The notes: generated from the sequence alone by a model not told the origin. 64,000 nt of DNA from Bacilli bacterium (GCA_016296185.1 JAEDJT010000002.1:1-64000); one strand, 5' to 3'. Counted from the stretch's first letter, positions 45,750 to 55,767 are shown. Translations and numbers: made by a program.

Positions 45750-47501
45750 ATGAATTTAAAAGATTTATATATTAATTTTATGGTAAGTAAAGGACATAAA
45801 CAAATTCCTAGTGCACCTGTTGTACCTGAAAATGATCCATCTGTATTATTTAATACTGCTGGTATGCAACCTTTAATTCCATATTTAATGGGAGCTAAAC
45901 ACCCATATGGTACTAGATTAACTGATTACCAAAAATGTGTTAGAACTAATGATTTAGATAATATTGGTGATACATATCATCATACATTCTTTGAAATGTT
46001 AGGTAACTGGAGTTTAGGAGATTATTTTAAAGATGAAGCTATTTCTTGGAGTTTTGAATTCTTAACTGAAGTTTTAGAGATTCCTGTTGAAAAATTAGCT
46101 GTTACAGTATTTGCTGGAACTGATACAATTCCATTTGATGAAACTAGTTATAATAAATGGTTAAGTTTAGGTATTCCAGAATCTAGAATTGCTAAAACAG
46201 TAGATGATAATTTCTGGATTGCTGGTGAAACAGGACCTTGTGGACCTGATTCAGAAATGTTCTATTGGAGAAGTGAAGATCCAATTCCTGAAGTATTTGA
46301 TACAGAAGATAATAGATGGGTTGAAATCTGGAATGATGTATTTATGCAATTTGAAAAACATGCTGATGGTTCTATAACTGAATTACCTGCTAAAAATGTA
46401 GATACTGGTATGGGTGTAGAGAGAACTACAGCTATACTTGAAGGAAAAATGGATAATTATGAATCTAGTATTTGGACTCCTGTTATTAATTTAATTGAAA
46501 ATATTAGTGGTTTATCTTATTATGGTAATGAAAAATCAATGAGAATAATTGCTGACCATTTAAGAACTGCTGTATTTATTTTAGCTGATCCAGCGGGAAT
46601 TAAACCAAGTAATACTGATCAAGGTTATATTTTAAGAAGATTAATAAGAAGAGCTATTAGACATGCTAAGAATTTAGGTATTGATATTAATAGTGATTGG
46701 GAACAACAAATTGCTACTTGTTTATTAGATATGTATGAAGTTTATTATGCTGAATTAAAAACAAATAGACAAGTTGTTTTAGATGGATTATCTAATGAAA
46801 AAGTTAAATTTAATAGAACTCTAGAAAAAGGATTAAGAGAATTTGAAAAAACTACTAGAGATGGAAAAGATATTGATGGAGAAACTGCATTCCATTTATT
46901 TGATACTTATGGATTTCCATTAGAATTAACTGTTGAACTTGCTTCTGAAAAAGGATTAAAAGTTGATGAAGAAGGTTATGAAGTTAAGTTTAGGGAACAT
47001 CAAGAAAAGAGTAGAACTGCTTCTCAAGGTAAGTTTAAAGGTGGTTTAGCTGGTAATAGTGAAATTGAAACTAAATATCATACAGCTACTCACTTACTTA
47101 ATGCAGCATTAAAAGTAGTTGTAGGTCCTGATGTTCATCAAAAAGGTTCTAATATTACAGAAGAAAGAATGAGATTCGATTTCTCTTGTGATCATAAATT
47201 AAGTGATGAAGAAAAACAACAAGCTGAAGCTTTAGTTAATCAATGGATTAGTGAAGGTTTAGATGTAGTAGTAGAAGAGATGAGTAAAGAAGAAGCCATT
47301 TCATCTGGCGCTGAATGTCAATTTATTGAAAAATATCCTGATCAAGTTACTGTTTATACTATTGGTAATAATATTAGTAAAGAATTATGTGGTGGACCAC
47401 ATGTTAAAAATACTAGTGAATTAGGACATTTTGTTATTAAAAAAGAAGAGGCATCAAGTGCTGGTGTTAGAAGAATTAAAGCTATTTTAGAAGATAAGTA
47501 A
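45750..47501 (+). CDS. alaS: Alanyl-tRNA synthetase, compact form
   Basis: A 583-residue enzyme, against about 870 for typical bacterial AlaRS. The class II catalytic core is intact: NTAGMQPLIPYLMG, CVRTNDLDNIG, HHTFFEMLGNWSLGDYF and GYILRRLIRRAIRHA. The editing site is also intact, with HTATH (about 443-447) and CGGPH (about 547-551). The beta-barrel normally found between the two (about 100 residues) is almost absent: the helical domain runs nearly directly into GLAGNSEIETKYHTATH. The C-terminal C-Ala domain is missing, because the protein ends after SSAGVRRIKAILEDK. It is the second gene of the alanine T-box operon. There is no sign of frameshift, so it appears to be a natural short form. 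Confidence 0.95.
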   Translation: MNLKDLYINFMVSKGHKQIPSAPVVPENDPSVLFNTAGMQPLIPYLMGAKHPYGTRLTDYQKCVRTNDLDNIGDTYHHTFFEMLGNWSLGDYFKDEAISWSFEFLTEVLEIPVEKLAVTVFAGTDTIPFDETSYNKWLSLGIPESRIAKTVDDNFWIAGETGPCGPDSEMFYWRSEDPIPEVFDTEDNRWVEIWNDVFMQFEKHADGSITELPAKNVDTGMGVERTTAILEGKMDNYESSIWTPVINLIENISGLSYYGNEKSMRIIADHLRTAVFILADPAGIKPSNTDQGYILRRLIRRAIRHAKNLGIDINSDWEQQIATCLLDMYEVYYAELKTNRQVVLDGLSNEKVKFNRTLEKGLREFEKTTRDGKDIDGETAFHLFDTYGFPLELTVELASEKGLKVDEEGYEVKFREHQEKSRTASQGKFKGGLAGNSEIETKYHTATHLLNAALKVVVGPDVHQKGSNITEERMRFDFSCDHKLSDEEKQQAEALVNQWISEGLDVVVEEMSKEEAISSGAECQFIEKYPDQVTVYTIGNNISKELCGGPHVKNTSELGHFVIKKEEASSAGVRRIKAILEDK

Positions 47502-47518
47502 TTATCTTCTTTTTTATT
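47489..47518 (+). terminator. Terminator of alaS, stop codon in GTAA tetraloop
   Basis: A 9-bp perfect stem, 47489-47497 with 47502-47510, closed by GTAA, whose TAA is the stop codon of alaS; T's follow. Confidence 0.88.
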
Positions 47519-47559
47519 TTTTTATTAGTGGTATAATTATATTAGAAAGGAAGCTAGAT

Positions 47560-48612
47560 ATGAGAAAATTTAAACAATTATTAATGGCATTAATTATGAT
47601 GTTATTTGTTCCTATGTTTGTTTCAGCAGCTGGTATTGTTGAAGCAGATGATCAAATTACTACAGAAGGAGAATATTATAGTAATAAAATTATTGCTGGA
47701 GATAAAGTTACTAATGAAGCTTATATTGATGGTTTAGCATTATTAACAGGTAATTCTGTTAAAAATAATGGTAAGTTATCTTATGGTTTCTTAGCTGGTA
47801 ATGATATTACTATTAAAGGAGAAATTGAAAAGGATTTATTCGCTGCTGGTAACGATATTACTATCGAAGAAGATGCAATTATTCCTAGAGATGTATATTT
47901 AGCAGGTAATAAAGTAGTTATTAAAGCTAATATTGGTAGAACATTATATGTTGCTGCTAATATATTAGATTTAAGAGATGTTACTGTTAATGGTAATGTT
48001 AAAACTGCAGTTGAAGAAATTTTAGTTAATGATAATACTGTTATTAATGGTACTTTATCTTATGAAGAAAATACTATTATTGGTAATTTAGATGCAGCAA
48101 CAATTAATGATGTTGTTACATATAAAGAATCAACAGTTAAACCTTCATTTAAAGAAGAAGTAATTGATACAGCTAGTTCTACAATTGCATTATTAGTTAC
48201 TGTATTAGTTTTATTTATTGTATTTAAACAATTAAGAGAAACTATCGATGAAATAGAATTTGATGTTGCATCTTTTGTTAAAAATATAATTTTAGGATTT
48301 GCTTTTTTAATAGTTGTTCCAGTTGCTAGTGTTCTTTTAATGATTACTGGTGTTTTCTTACCATTATCATTAATTGCTTTAGCTTTATATGCTATTGTTC
48401 TTTACTTAAGTGTGGGTATTGGTTCATATGTAATTGGTAGATTATTATGGAATATAACTAAAAAAGATCATAATTGGTTCATTGATTTAATAATTGGTAT
48501 TGTTTTAGTAAACATTGTTGGATTAATTCCAGTTGTAGGTGAAATAGTTGAATCATTAATTACTTTCTACGGAATTGGATTAATTGCTAGTTTATTAAAA
48601 CCAAGTAAATAA
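47560..48612 (+). CDS. Bactofilin-like membrane protein
   Basis: A 350-residue protein. A signal peptide ends near VSAAG (about 23). Residues 40-185 form a repetitive beta solenoid with units such as FLAGNDITIKGEI, FAAGNDITIEEDA and YLAGNKVVIKANI, resembling the polymer-forming bactofilin fold. The last part has about four hydrophobic helices (205-345). The solenoid would be outside and the helices in the membrane. Such proteins may organise envelope proteins; the function is unknown. It has its own unit with AGAAAGGAAG as ribosome site and a terminator after it. Confidence 0.82.
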   Translation: MRKFKQLLMALIMMLFVPMFVSAAGIVEADDQITTEGEYYSNKIIAGDKVTNEAYIDGLALLTGNSVKNNGKLSYGFLAGNDITIKGEIEKDLFAAGNDITIEEDAIIPRDVYLAGNKVVIKANIGRTLYVAANILDLRDVTVNGNVKTAVEEILVNDNTVINGTLSYEENTIIGNLDAATINDVVTYKESTVKPSFKEEVIDTASSTIALLVTVLVLFIVFKQLRETIDEIEFDVASFVKNIILGFAFLIVVPVASVLLMITGVFLPLSLIALALYAIVLYLSVGIGSYVIGRLLWNITKKDHNWFIDLIIGIVLVNIVGLIPVVGEIVESLITFYGIGLIASLLKPSK

Positions 48613-48616
48613 GAAT

Positions 48617-48641
48617 AAAAAAAGGTTTTAAACCTTTTTTT
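48617..48641 (+). terminator. Terminator of the bactofilin-like gene
   Basis: A stem of A/T plus GGTT-AACC centred at 48629, followed by T's. Confidence 0.8.
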
Positions 48642-48644
48642 ATT

Positions 48645-48653
48645 TGTTATAAT
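48645..48653 (+). promoter_or_regulatory. Extended -10 promoter of the pentapeptide gene
   Basis: TG-T-TATAAT right after the terminator T-run; the gene starts 21 bases on. Confidence 0.6.
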
Positions 48654-48673
48654 TATTTTGGAAGGTAACTAAT

Positions 48674-49315
48674 ATGAGTATAAAAGATGTTAAATTAAAG
48701 AAACCAAAAGTTAATAAAGCTACAGATTATTTATTAGAAGATTCTTATAATGAAGATTATTTTGTAAATTGTATATTTAATAATAATATTGATGATAATA
48801 TAGTGATTGAAAGTACTATTTTTGATGGATGTATTTTTAATAATATTGATTTTTCTAATATTGAATTAATTGATGTTGAATTATTAGATTGTGTATTTAA
48901 TAATTGTGATTTGTCTAATAAATCATTTAATGATAAATTTATTGAAAGAGTAGAATTTAATGATTGTAAATTAATTGGTATTTCTTTTATTAATTCAAGA
49001 TTGAAAGATGTTTTAATAGATAATTGTAATTGTAAGTATGTTAATTTTGCAAATACTAATTTTAATACTGTTATTATTAATAATAGTGATTTATCCCAAA
49101 TTTCATTTTATGAAACTATATTAAAAAATATTTTATTTGATAATGTTAATTTTGATAAAGCTGAAGTTTATAATACATTATTAAATAAAATAGATTTTTC
49201 TACTTGTACTATTACTGATATGTTAATTGATCAAAAGTCTTTGAATGGAATGATTATTGATAGATTTCAATCACAAGATTTGGTTCGTATGTTGGGAGTA
49301 GAATTTAAAGATTAA
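48674..49315 (+). CDS. Pentapeptide-repeat protein
   Basis: A 213-residue protein with a right-handed quadrilateral beta-helix signature. From about residue 35 to 180 the centre residue of every five is Phe, Leu or Ile, with Asn/Asp/Cys around it (CIFNNIDFSNIELIDV, CVFNNCDLSN, VNFANTNFNTVII, SFYETILKNILFDN). Repeats of this type mimic DNA in Qnr/MfpA proteins, but most have unknown partners. It has no signal peptide and is followed by a terminator. Confidence 0.85.
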   Translation: MSIKDVKLKKPKVNKATDYLLEDSYNEDYFVNCIFNNNIDDNIVIESTIFDGCIFNNIDFSNIELIDVELLDCVFNNCDLSNKSFNDKFIERVEFNDCKLIGISFINSRLKDVLIDNCNCKYVNFANTNFNTVIINNSDLSQISFYETILKNILFDNVNFDKAEVYNTLLNKIDFSTCTITDMLIDQKSLNGMIIDRFQSQDLVRMLGVEFKD

Positions 49316-49332
49316 TTTATTAATCTTTTTTT
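49307..49332 (+). terminator. Terminator of the pentapeptide-repeat gene
   Basis: A 9-bp stem, 49307-49315 with 49320-49328, loop TTTA, T's after. The 5' arm is the last codons and stop. Confidence 0.75.
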
Positions 49333-49399
49333 ATTTGTTTAAAAGGATATAAGTTATTTATATTTAATATATAAGTGAAGGGGCGATTTAGGAGGTTAG

Positions 49400-51097
49400 A
49401 TGAAAAAAGTATTAATGAGTTGTGTGTTAATACTTGTTTGTGTTTTTAGTTTTAATATTAAAGCTTCTGCTATTGGTTATAATAGTTTTGATGATTATTA
49501 TATTTTAGAAGGAGATAATTTTAATTTTAGTAAGAATACTGTTTATTATTCTGATGATAGTGAAGGTATATTATATTTATATGATTATAATTACGATTCT
49601 AAATATAATGGTACTTTTGAAAAATATTTAGATACTGATTTTAATAAATTATCTGAAGATAAAAAATTACAAATTGCTAAAATTATAAAATATGGTTTTG
49701 GTTATTCTACTCATACTGATATTGTATGGTATAAAGTTACACAAATAATGATCTGGGAAGTTATCTATGATGCTAAAGGTTATGTAGCTAAAGATTTAAA
49801 TGGAACTAAAATTGATAATTATGATCTAATGGTTGACGAAATTAATAATTTAATTAATGGACCTTCATTAGATGATATAGAAGTTAAATATGGCAAATCT
49901 GTTTTGATTAAAGGGTTAACGTACGATTACATACTTGATACAGTTTATCCATATTCGTTATCTAAAACTGGAGCAGTTTTATATAATGTAAATAAAGATA
50001 GTGTTATTAGTTTTACTGAAGGTAATACTAATAATCAAACTGGTAAAATGAAATATTTTGTATTAGATGATAAACCTGTTTTTATTCGTGGTGGTGAATT
50101 TTATAATGAACCTAAACATATTAATGTTAATGTATTAAAAGGCAGTATTAATATTAAATTAAATGATAGTAAAGATTATTATTCTTCTGCGGATAATTCT
50201 AATTTATGTTATGAAATATATCATAATTTAACTTTAGTTGATACTTTGTGTTATAAAAATGGAACTGATTATACTATAACTAATTATCAAGGCGATTATT
50301 ACTATAAACAAGTTAGTAGTGGTATTGGATATTTAGATGATGATGAAGAATATGAGTTTACTATTGGAAATGATAATGAAGATTTAATAATTAATAGTAA
50401 TCCAATTACTAATAATATTAGTTTTAGTCATCTTTATTGCGTTGATGATGTTTGTTCACCGCTATCAGATGTTAAATATTATTTATATAATAATATTAGT
50501 AAAGAATTAATTGGAGAATATCACAGTAATTCAGAAGGTAAGTTAAATTTGAAATTGGGTTATGGAGAATATTTATTAGAACAAAAATCAGGTATGTTAG
50601 GTTTTACTATTAGTGCTCCTGTTAAATTTCAAGTTAAAGAAGATAGTAAAGAACAAAAATTTGTTATGAAAAATAAATTCATTAGTAAAGGTGAATTTGT
50701 TGATGTTGTAATTGAACAAAAAAATGATAATATATTAAATAATATAATTGTAGATAATGAAGATAAAATTGATAATGAAAATGAAGTTATAATAGATGAA
50801 GTTAATAATGATAATTTAATGGTAGATAATTCTGGTTCTATAATGTTAGATAAAAAAGATGATATTGTTATAAAAGAAGTGGATGATTCTAATGATTTGA
50901 ATAATCAAATTATTGATACCATTGATTCTGATGATGTTGCTATGAAAGATGTAGATGAATTGAATGAAATTTATAGTGATAGATATTATGATGAAACAGT
51001 TGATAATCCTCATACAGGTTATAGTTTACATGCAAGAACATGGGTTATATTTTTAACTTTGAGTGAGATATTAAGAAGAGTTATTAAGAAAAAATAA
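49400..51097 (+). CDS. Secreted surface adhesin candidate with thioester-like and SpaA/Cna-B-like domains
   Basis: A 565-residue protein with a signal peptide (about 1-26, ending ASA). Residues 30-200 resemble the thioester domain of Gram-positive adhesins, with IIKYGFGY and KVTQIMIWEVIYDA; the Gln of the thioester is present (about 115), but I do not see the partner Cys near residue 55. A Cna-B/SpaA-like repeat lies at about 345-430 (SDVKYYLYNN, GEYLLEQK). An Asp/Asn-rich spacer follows. The end has NPHTG (536-540), a short hydrophobic stretch and RRVIKKK, like a sortase signal, although the helix is short. The ribosome site is TTAGGAGGT. Confidence 0.75.
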   Translation: MKKVLMSCVLILVCVFSFNIKASAIGYNSFDDYYILEGDNFNFSKNTVYYSDDSEGILYLYDYNYDSKYNGTFEKYLDTDFNKLSEDKKLQIAKIIKYGFGYSTHTDIVWYKVTQIMIWEVIYDAKGYVAKDLNGTKIDNYDLMVDEINNLINGPSLDDIEVKYGKSVLIKGLTYDYILDTVYPYSLSKTGAVLYNVNKDSVISFTEGNTNNQTGKMKYFVLDDKPVFIRGGEFYNEPKHINVNVLKGSINIKLNDSKDYYSSADNSNLCYEIYHNLTLVDTLCYKNGTDYTITNYQGDYYYKQVSSGIGYLDDDEEYEFTIGNDNEDLIINSNPITNNISFSHLYCVDDVCSPLSDVKYYLYNNISKELIGEYHSNSEGKLNLKLGYGEYLLEQKSGMLGFTISAPVKFQVKEDSKEQKFVMKNKFISKGEFVDVVIEQKNDNILNNIIVDNEDKIDNENEVIIDEVNNDNLMVDNSGSIMLDKKDDIVIKEVDDSNDLNNQIIDTIDSDDVAMKDVDELNEIYSDRYYDETVDNPHTGYSLHARTWVIFLTLSEILRRVIKKK

Positions 51098-51109
51098 TAA
51101 CTTTTTTTT
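51079..51109 (+). terminator. Terminator of the adhesin gene
   Basis: An 8-bp stem, 51079-51086 with 51095-51102, followed by T's; its 3' arm contains the stop codon. Confidence 0.75.
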
Positions 51110-51209
51110 CGTTTTATGACATTTTTTTACATTTTTTATTAAAAATAGTAAAAAAAATAAAGGAAATAGGGCATATATCTATAATAATTAATAGTAGAGG
51201 GTGATTTTT

Positions 51210-52967
51210 ATGGCTTATTTATCTAATGAAGAAATAGATTCTATAAGAAATAAAGCAAACATCGTTGATATTATTAGTAGTTATTTACCTCTTACTCAAG
51301 CTGGTAAAAGTTACAAAGGTGTTTGTCCATTTCATCAAGATCATTCTCCTAGTATGCACGTTTCTCCTGAAAAGGGAATATTTAAGTGCTTTGCTTGTGG
51401 TGAATCTGGTGGTATTTTTGAGTTCGTTGAAAAATATGAAAATGTATCATGGATTGAAGCAGTTGAAATTGTTGCTAACAAATGTGGTTTAGAATTATCT
51501 CAAAGTATTGTGAAAGGATCTAGTAATTCATATTTTAAAGAAGAATATGAAATTATGGATTTAACTGAAAAATATTTTGTAAATAATTTAAAAACTAGTT
51601 TTGGCGAACAAGCTCTTGCTTATTTAAAAGAACGTGGAATTGATGAAGATGTTATTAAGGAATTTGGAATTGGATTAAGTTTAGATGATAGAGATACTTT
51701 ATTAAAACTTCTTTCTAAGAAAAATTATGAAGTTGATAAACTTGATGAATTAGGATTAATTAATAATGTTAATGGAAGTGTATATGATTTCTTTACTAGA
51801 AGAATTACTTTTCCTCTATGGGATAAAGATGGTCATATAGTAGGTTTTAGTGGAAGAATTTATAGAGGTGAAAAAGATACTTCTAAATATATGAATTCTA
51901 AAGAAACTAAAATATTTAAAAAAGGTGAAACTTTATACAATTATCATAATGCAAAAGATGTTGCTAAAAGAGAAAAAGAAATAATTGTTGTTGAAGGTTT
52001 CATGGATGCTATTAGAGTTAGTGCTAGTGGTATTAAAAATGTTGTTGCTTTATGTGGTACTGCAATGACTAAAGAACAAATTCAATTATTACAAAAGGTT
52101 AGAGGTAGAGTTATCTTATGTTTAGATAATGATAATGCTGGTGAAATTGCTACTTTAAATAATGGTGAAGATTTAGTTAAAAATGGTTTAGATGTTCATG
52201 TAATTAGATTAAGTGGTGAAAAGGATCCTGATGAATATATCTTAGCTAATGGTGCTCAAGCGTTTTTAGAAAATGTTAAGAAACCTATTACTTTCTTTGA
52301 GTTTAAAAAGAATTATTTAAAAAAAGGAAAGAATTTAAATAATAATCAAGAATTAACTCAATATATTAATTCTGTACTTCAAATGATAAGTAGTAATAAT
52401 GATATTATTTTTAGAGAATTAACTTTAAGAGAATTGAGCAATGAATTTGGTTTATCAATGGATGTTTTAAATTCTAAATTATTAGAATTACAACCAAATC
52501 AAGTAGTTCAACAAAAAAGTAATGATCAACCAAAAGTAATTGTAAAAGTTAAAAAAGATAATTTTACTGTTTGTTGTGAAAAAATATTATTTTTTATGAT
52601 GAATGATGGGTTATATATAGATAATTATAAAAAGAAAATAGGTATCTTTAATGATGCTTTATATAGACAAATTGCTAATGAAATAGTATATTATTATGAG
52701 TCCAGTGGAACTATTAGTGTAGCTGATTTTATTACGTATGTTCATGATAAAGATGAAATTAAAGGTAAAGTTATGGAAATTGTAAATGAAGCATTTGATG
52801 ATGAAGTTACAATGGAAGCTATGGATGAGTATGTGACAAAGTTTTTTAAAGTTTCAACACAGAATGAGATTGAAAGATTAAAACAGCAAATGAAAAAAGA
52901 ACTTGATCAAGATAAGAAGTTAAAAATTGCGATGAAAATTGCTGAATTAAAAAAGGATGTGTTTTAG
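51210..52967 (+). CDS. dnaG: DNA primase DnaG
   Basis: A 585-residue primase that lays down RNA primers for replication. The N-terminal zinc ribbon has CPFHQDH and CFACGESGG (about residues 38-65). The TOPRIM core has VVEGFMDAI and CLDNDNAG, and a C-terminal helicase-binding domain is present. I chose ATG 51210 behind AGAGGGTGA; the in-frame GTG at 51201 overlaps that ribosome site. The stop is directly followed by the rpoD ATG, as in the Bacillus dnaG-sigA operon. Confidence 0.96.
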   Translation: MAYLSNEEIDSIRNKANIVDIISSYLPLTQAGKSYKGVCPFHQDHSPSMHVSPEKGIFKCFACGESGGIFEFVEKYENVSWIEAVEIVANKCGLELSQSIVKGSSNSYFKEEYEIMDLTEKYFVNNLKTSFGEQALAYLKERGIDEDVIKEFGIGLSLDDRDTLLKLLSKKNYEVDKLDELGLINNVNGSVYDFFTRRITFPLWDKDGHIVGFSGRIYRGEKDTSKYMNSKETKIFKKGETLYNYHNAKDVAKREKEIIVVEGFMDAIRVSASGIKNVVALCGTAMTKEQIQLLQKVRGRVILCLDNDNAGEIATLNNGEDLVKNGLDVHVIRLSGEKDPDEYILANGAQAFLENVKKPITFFEFKKNYLKKGKNLNNNQELTQYINSVLQMISSNNDIIFRELTLRELSNEFGLSMDVLNSKLLELQPNQVVQQKSNDQPKVIVKVKKDNFTVCCEKILFFMMNDGLYIDNYKKKIGIFNDALYRQIANEIVYYYESSGTISVADFITYVHDKDEIKGKVMEIVNEAFDDEVTMEAMDEYVTKFFKVSTQNEIERLKQQMKKELDQDKKLKIAMKIAELKKDVF

Positions 52968-54071
52968 ATGAAAGAAATTAAGAGTTTTGAAGAAAGACAA
53001 AAAGATTTAATTGAATTAGGTCAAAAAAATGGTTTTATTTTAACATTTGAACAATTAGCAGAAGCATTAAAAGGATTAGATATTGATAATGATTCATTAG
53101 ATAACTTATATAATTCTTTAATGGAAAATGGTATTCAAGTTGTTACTGAAGAAGCTGCTTCTGATAATGGTAATGGTAAAAAGGTTATTGAAGACGAAGA
53201 AAATTTAGTTTTAAGTGATGAAGAAATTACTAAAGATATTAATATTAATGATCCAGTTCGTATGTATTTAAAAGAAATTGGTCGTATTAGCTTATTAAGT
53301 CCAGATGAAGAAACTGAATTATCAGTTAGAATTGCTAATGGTGATGAAGATGCAAAAAATATTTTAGCTGAATCTAACTTACGTTTAGTTGTTTCTATTG
53401 CTAAAAGATATGTTGGTAGAGGTTTATTATTCTTAGATTTAATTCAAGAAGGTAATATTGGTTTAATGAAAGCTGTTGAAAAGTTCGACTATGGTAAAGG
53501 TTATAAGTTTAGTACATATGCTACTTGGTGGATTAGACAAGCTATTACTAGAGCTCTAGCTGATCAAGCTAGAACTATTCGTGTTCCAGTTCATATGGTT
53601 GAAACAATTAATAAAATGGCTAGAATTCAACGTCAAATGACTCTTGAATTAAATAGAGAACCATCTGAAGAAGAATTAGCTGAAAAAATGGGAATTACTG
53701 TAGATAAAGTAAGAGAAGTTATGAAAATATCTCAAGATCCAGTAAGTTTAGAAACTCCAATTGGTGAAGAAGATGATTCACATTTAGGTGATTTTATTAA
53801 AGATGAAAGAAGCATGAGCCCAGAAGAATATGCTACAAATGAAATCTTAAAAGAAGAAATTGGTAACGTATTATTAACTTTACAAGAAAGAGAAAGAGAA
53901 GTACTTGAATTAAGATTTGGTTTGGTTGATGGCACTAGTCATACTCTTGAAGAAGTTGGTAAGAAATTTAATGTTACAAGAGAACGTATTAGACAAATTG
54001 AAGCAAAAGCTTTAAGAAAATTAAGACATCCTTCTAGAGCTAAAAAATTGAAAGATTTCTTAAGTGAATAA
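52968..54071 (+). CDS. rpoD: Primary sigma factor RpoD (SigA)
   Basis: A 367-residue housekeeping sigma factor. Region 1.2 has [14 protein letters not shown], region 2 has [18 protein letters not shown] and [17 protein letters not shown] (contacts to the -10), region 3 follows, and region 4.2 has [28 protein letters not shown] (helix-turn-helix for the -35). Region 1.1 is short, as in other Bacilli. It recognises the TTGACA/TATAAT promoters seen across the window. It starts on the base after the dnaG stop and overlaps trmK at its 3' end. Confidence 0.97.
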   Translation: MKEIKSFEERQKDLIELGQKNGFILTFEQLAEALKGLDIDNDSLDNLYNSLMENGIQVVTEEAASDNGNGKKVIEDEENLVLSDEEITKDININDPVRMYLKEIGRISLLSPDEETELSVRIANGDEDAKNILAESNLRLVVSIAKRYVGRGLLFLDLIQEGNIGLMKAVEKFDYGKGYKFSTYATWWIRQAITRALADQARTIRVPVHMVETINKMARIQRQMTLELNREPSEEELAEKMGITVDKVREVMKISQDPVSLETPIGEEDDSHLGDFIKDERSMSPEEYATNEILKEEIGNVLLTLQEREREVLELRFGLVDGTSHTLEEVGKKFNVTRERIRQIEAKALRKLRHPSRAKKLKDFLSE

Positions 54072-54708
54072 AATTAGTAAAAGATTAGAATCTTTAGCGT
54101 CTTATGTTGATGTTAAAGATTCTATTATTGATGTTGGTTGTGACCATGGTTATTTAAGTATTTATTTAAAAGAAAATAAATTATGTAAGAATATTATTGC
54201 TAGTGATGTTAATAAAAATGCTTTAAGTAGTGCTATTAATAATATTAAAAATAGTAAATTAGATATTGATACTTATTTAAGTGATGGTATTAAAGATGTA
54301 CCTATGAAAGGTGTAGATACATTAGTTATTTCTGGAATGGGGACATCAACTATAAAACATATATTAGATGATCAATCTAAATTAAAACATATTAATAAGT
54401 TAATAATTCAATCAAATAATGACCATATGATTTTAAGATCTTTTATGAATGATATTTGTTATTATTTATCAGATGAAAAAGCTGTATATGATAAAGGTAA
54501 ATGGTATTTAACTTGTTTATTTATTAAATCAGATAAAGTAAATACTAAGAATCAAATTGAATATGGTTATTTATCTGATGATATGTATAATATGCATCAA
54601 ATTGATGAATTAAAAAGAATTATTAAAAAGATTCCTTTATTTAGTTCTAGTAGATTTAAAAAGTGTTTTGAATTATATAAATTAAAAAAAGCTATCCGTA
54701 ATAGATAG
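54064..54708 (+). CDS. trmK: tRNA (adenine(22)-N1)-methyltransferase TrmK
   Basis: A 214-residue SAM-dependent enzyme that methylates A22 in tRNA. The opening [13 protein letters not shown] and SAM motif [13 protein letters not shown] are family signatures, followed by ASDVNKNAL and [14 protein letters not shown]. It starts at GTG 54064, eight bases inside rpoD, so the two are translationally coupled. In Bacillus it is yqfN, just downstream of sigA. The usual next gene, yqfO (Nif3-like), is absent here. Confidence 0.93.
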   Translation: MNKISKRLESLASYVDVKDSIIDVGCDHGYLSIYLKENKLCKNIIASDVNKNALSSAINNIKNSKLDIDTYLSDGIKDVPMKGVDTLVISGMGTSTIKHILDDQSKLKHINKLIIQSNNDHMILRSFMNDICYYLSDEKAVYDKGKWYLTCLFIKSDKVNTKNQIEYGYLSDDMYNMHQIDELKRIIKKIPLFSSSRFKKCFELYKLKKAIRNR

Positions 54709-54717
54709 TTTTTTTAT
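54690..54717 (+). terminator. Terminator of dnaG-rpoD-trmK
   Basis: A 7-bp stem, 54690-54696 with 54704-54710 (one G-U), then T's. The TAG stop of trmK is in the stem. Confidence 0.7.
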
Positions 54718-54932
54718 TGAAAAAAAATAGGTTTATTACTAGTTATTATTTCTTCTTTTATATTATTATTAATTTTATTTTGTTTTTCATTTATACTTAA
54801 TTTATTAAAATATTCGTTTGATTTATTTATGATTGGTTGTAATTCTCTATATAAAGGTATTATTTTTTTTGCTATATTTATTGATTTTGTTAATCCATCA
54901 AGTAGTTTTAATAATGATAGATTATTATTCAT
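54714..54932 (-). CDS. Small helical protein, possibly YqfQ-like
   Basis: A 72-residue protein. The N-terminal two thirds are helical and fairly hydrophobic (SLLKLLDGLTKSINIAKKIIPLYREL), with PIINKSNEYFNKL next; the tail is Asn/Lys-rich. The IIPLYRELQPIINK stretch and the position after trmK recall the YqfQ/VrrA family of the Bacillus sigA region, but the match is weak. ATG 54932 follows GGTGG. It converges on trmK, overlapping the terminator. Confidence 0.55.
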   Translation of the reverse strand: MNNNLSLLKLLDGLTKSINIAKKIIPLYRELQPIINKSNEYFNKLSINEKQNKINNNIKEEIITSNKPIFFQ

Positions 54933-55005
54933 GTTAACCACCAATATATTATATGTTTTTTGATTATTTATTATGATATAATTTTAATGATAGTAGGTGA
55001 TATAA

Positions 55006-55767
55006 ATGCTTATGGATATATATATTATTACATTATTATTCATTGCTGGATTATTTTTAGGAATGTTATTTGTGATAATAGGAATTAAATTACCTTTAAA
55101 AGAAAGATGTTTTACAAATGTTTGTGATACATGTAATGATAAATATAAAGTTAGTGAACTTATACCTTTATTTTCTTATGTTTTGAATAGAGGAAAGTGT
55201 AATCATTGTAAAACAAAAATGTCTATATTAATTCCTATTCTTGAAGTATTTACTGGTTTTTTATTTACTATGTCTTATATTAAATATGGTATTAGCTATG
55301 AGATGTTTATATTTTTGATCATTAGTTCATTATTAATTATTGTTTTTGTTAGTGATTTTAAATATTTTGTTATTATGGATAGTCCAGTTGTTCTTGCAAG
55401 TATTTTAGTATTGATTTTAAAATATATCTTTTTTGGGTTTAAAACATTTATTATTTCATTAATTAGTGGTTTATTATTATTTATATTTTTATTAGTTATT
55501 AAACTTATTGGAGATAAAATATTTAAAACGGAATCACTTGGTGGAGGAGATGTTAAACTTTTATCTTTCTTTGGTTTTGTATTAGGAATTAGGCTAGGAA
55601 TAGTTGCTCTTATTCTTGGATCGTTTTTAGCTTTTCCTTATGCAATATATTCTACAATGTCTCATGATGAGAATGAAGTTCCTTTTGGACCATTTTTAGT
55701 TACTGGTTTATTGTTAACTTTTACTTTTATGGAACCAATTAGAAATTTTATACAAATTTTATTCTAA
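55006..55767 (+). CDS. Prepilin peptidase, A24 family (PilD/ComC-like)
   Basis: A 253-residue membrane aspartic peptidase that cleaves and may methylate type IV prepilins. Near the N-terminus a cytoplasmic loop carries two CxxC pairs (CDTC, about 44-47, and CNHC, about 67-70), as in bifunctional enzymes. The second catalytic Asp is in GGGDVKLLSFFG (about 178-185), and the first is at about VSDFKYF (123). Seven to eight helices are visible. It converges on a PilB-like ATPase gene. In Bacillus comC lies close to valS. Confidence 0.92.
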   Translation: MLMDIYIITLLFIAGLFLGMLFVIIGIKLPLKERCFTNVCDTCNDKYKVSELIPLFSYVLNRGKCNHCKTKMSILIPILEVFTGFLFTMSYIKYGISYEMFIFLIISSLLIIVFVSDFKYFVIMDSPVVLASILVLILKYIFFGFKTFIISLISGLLLFIFLLVIKLIGDKIFKTESLGGGDVKLLSFFGFVLGIRLGIVALILGSFLAFPYAIYSTMSHDENEVPFGPFLVTGLLLTFTFMEPIRNFIQILF

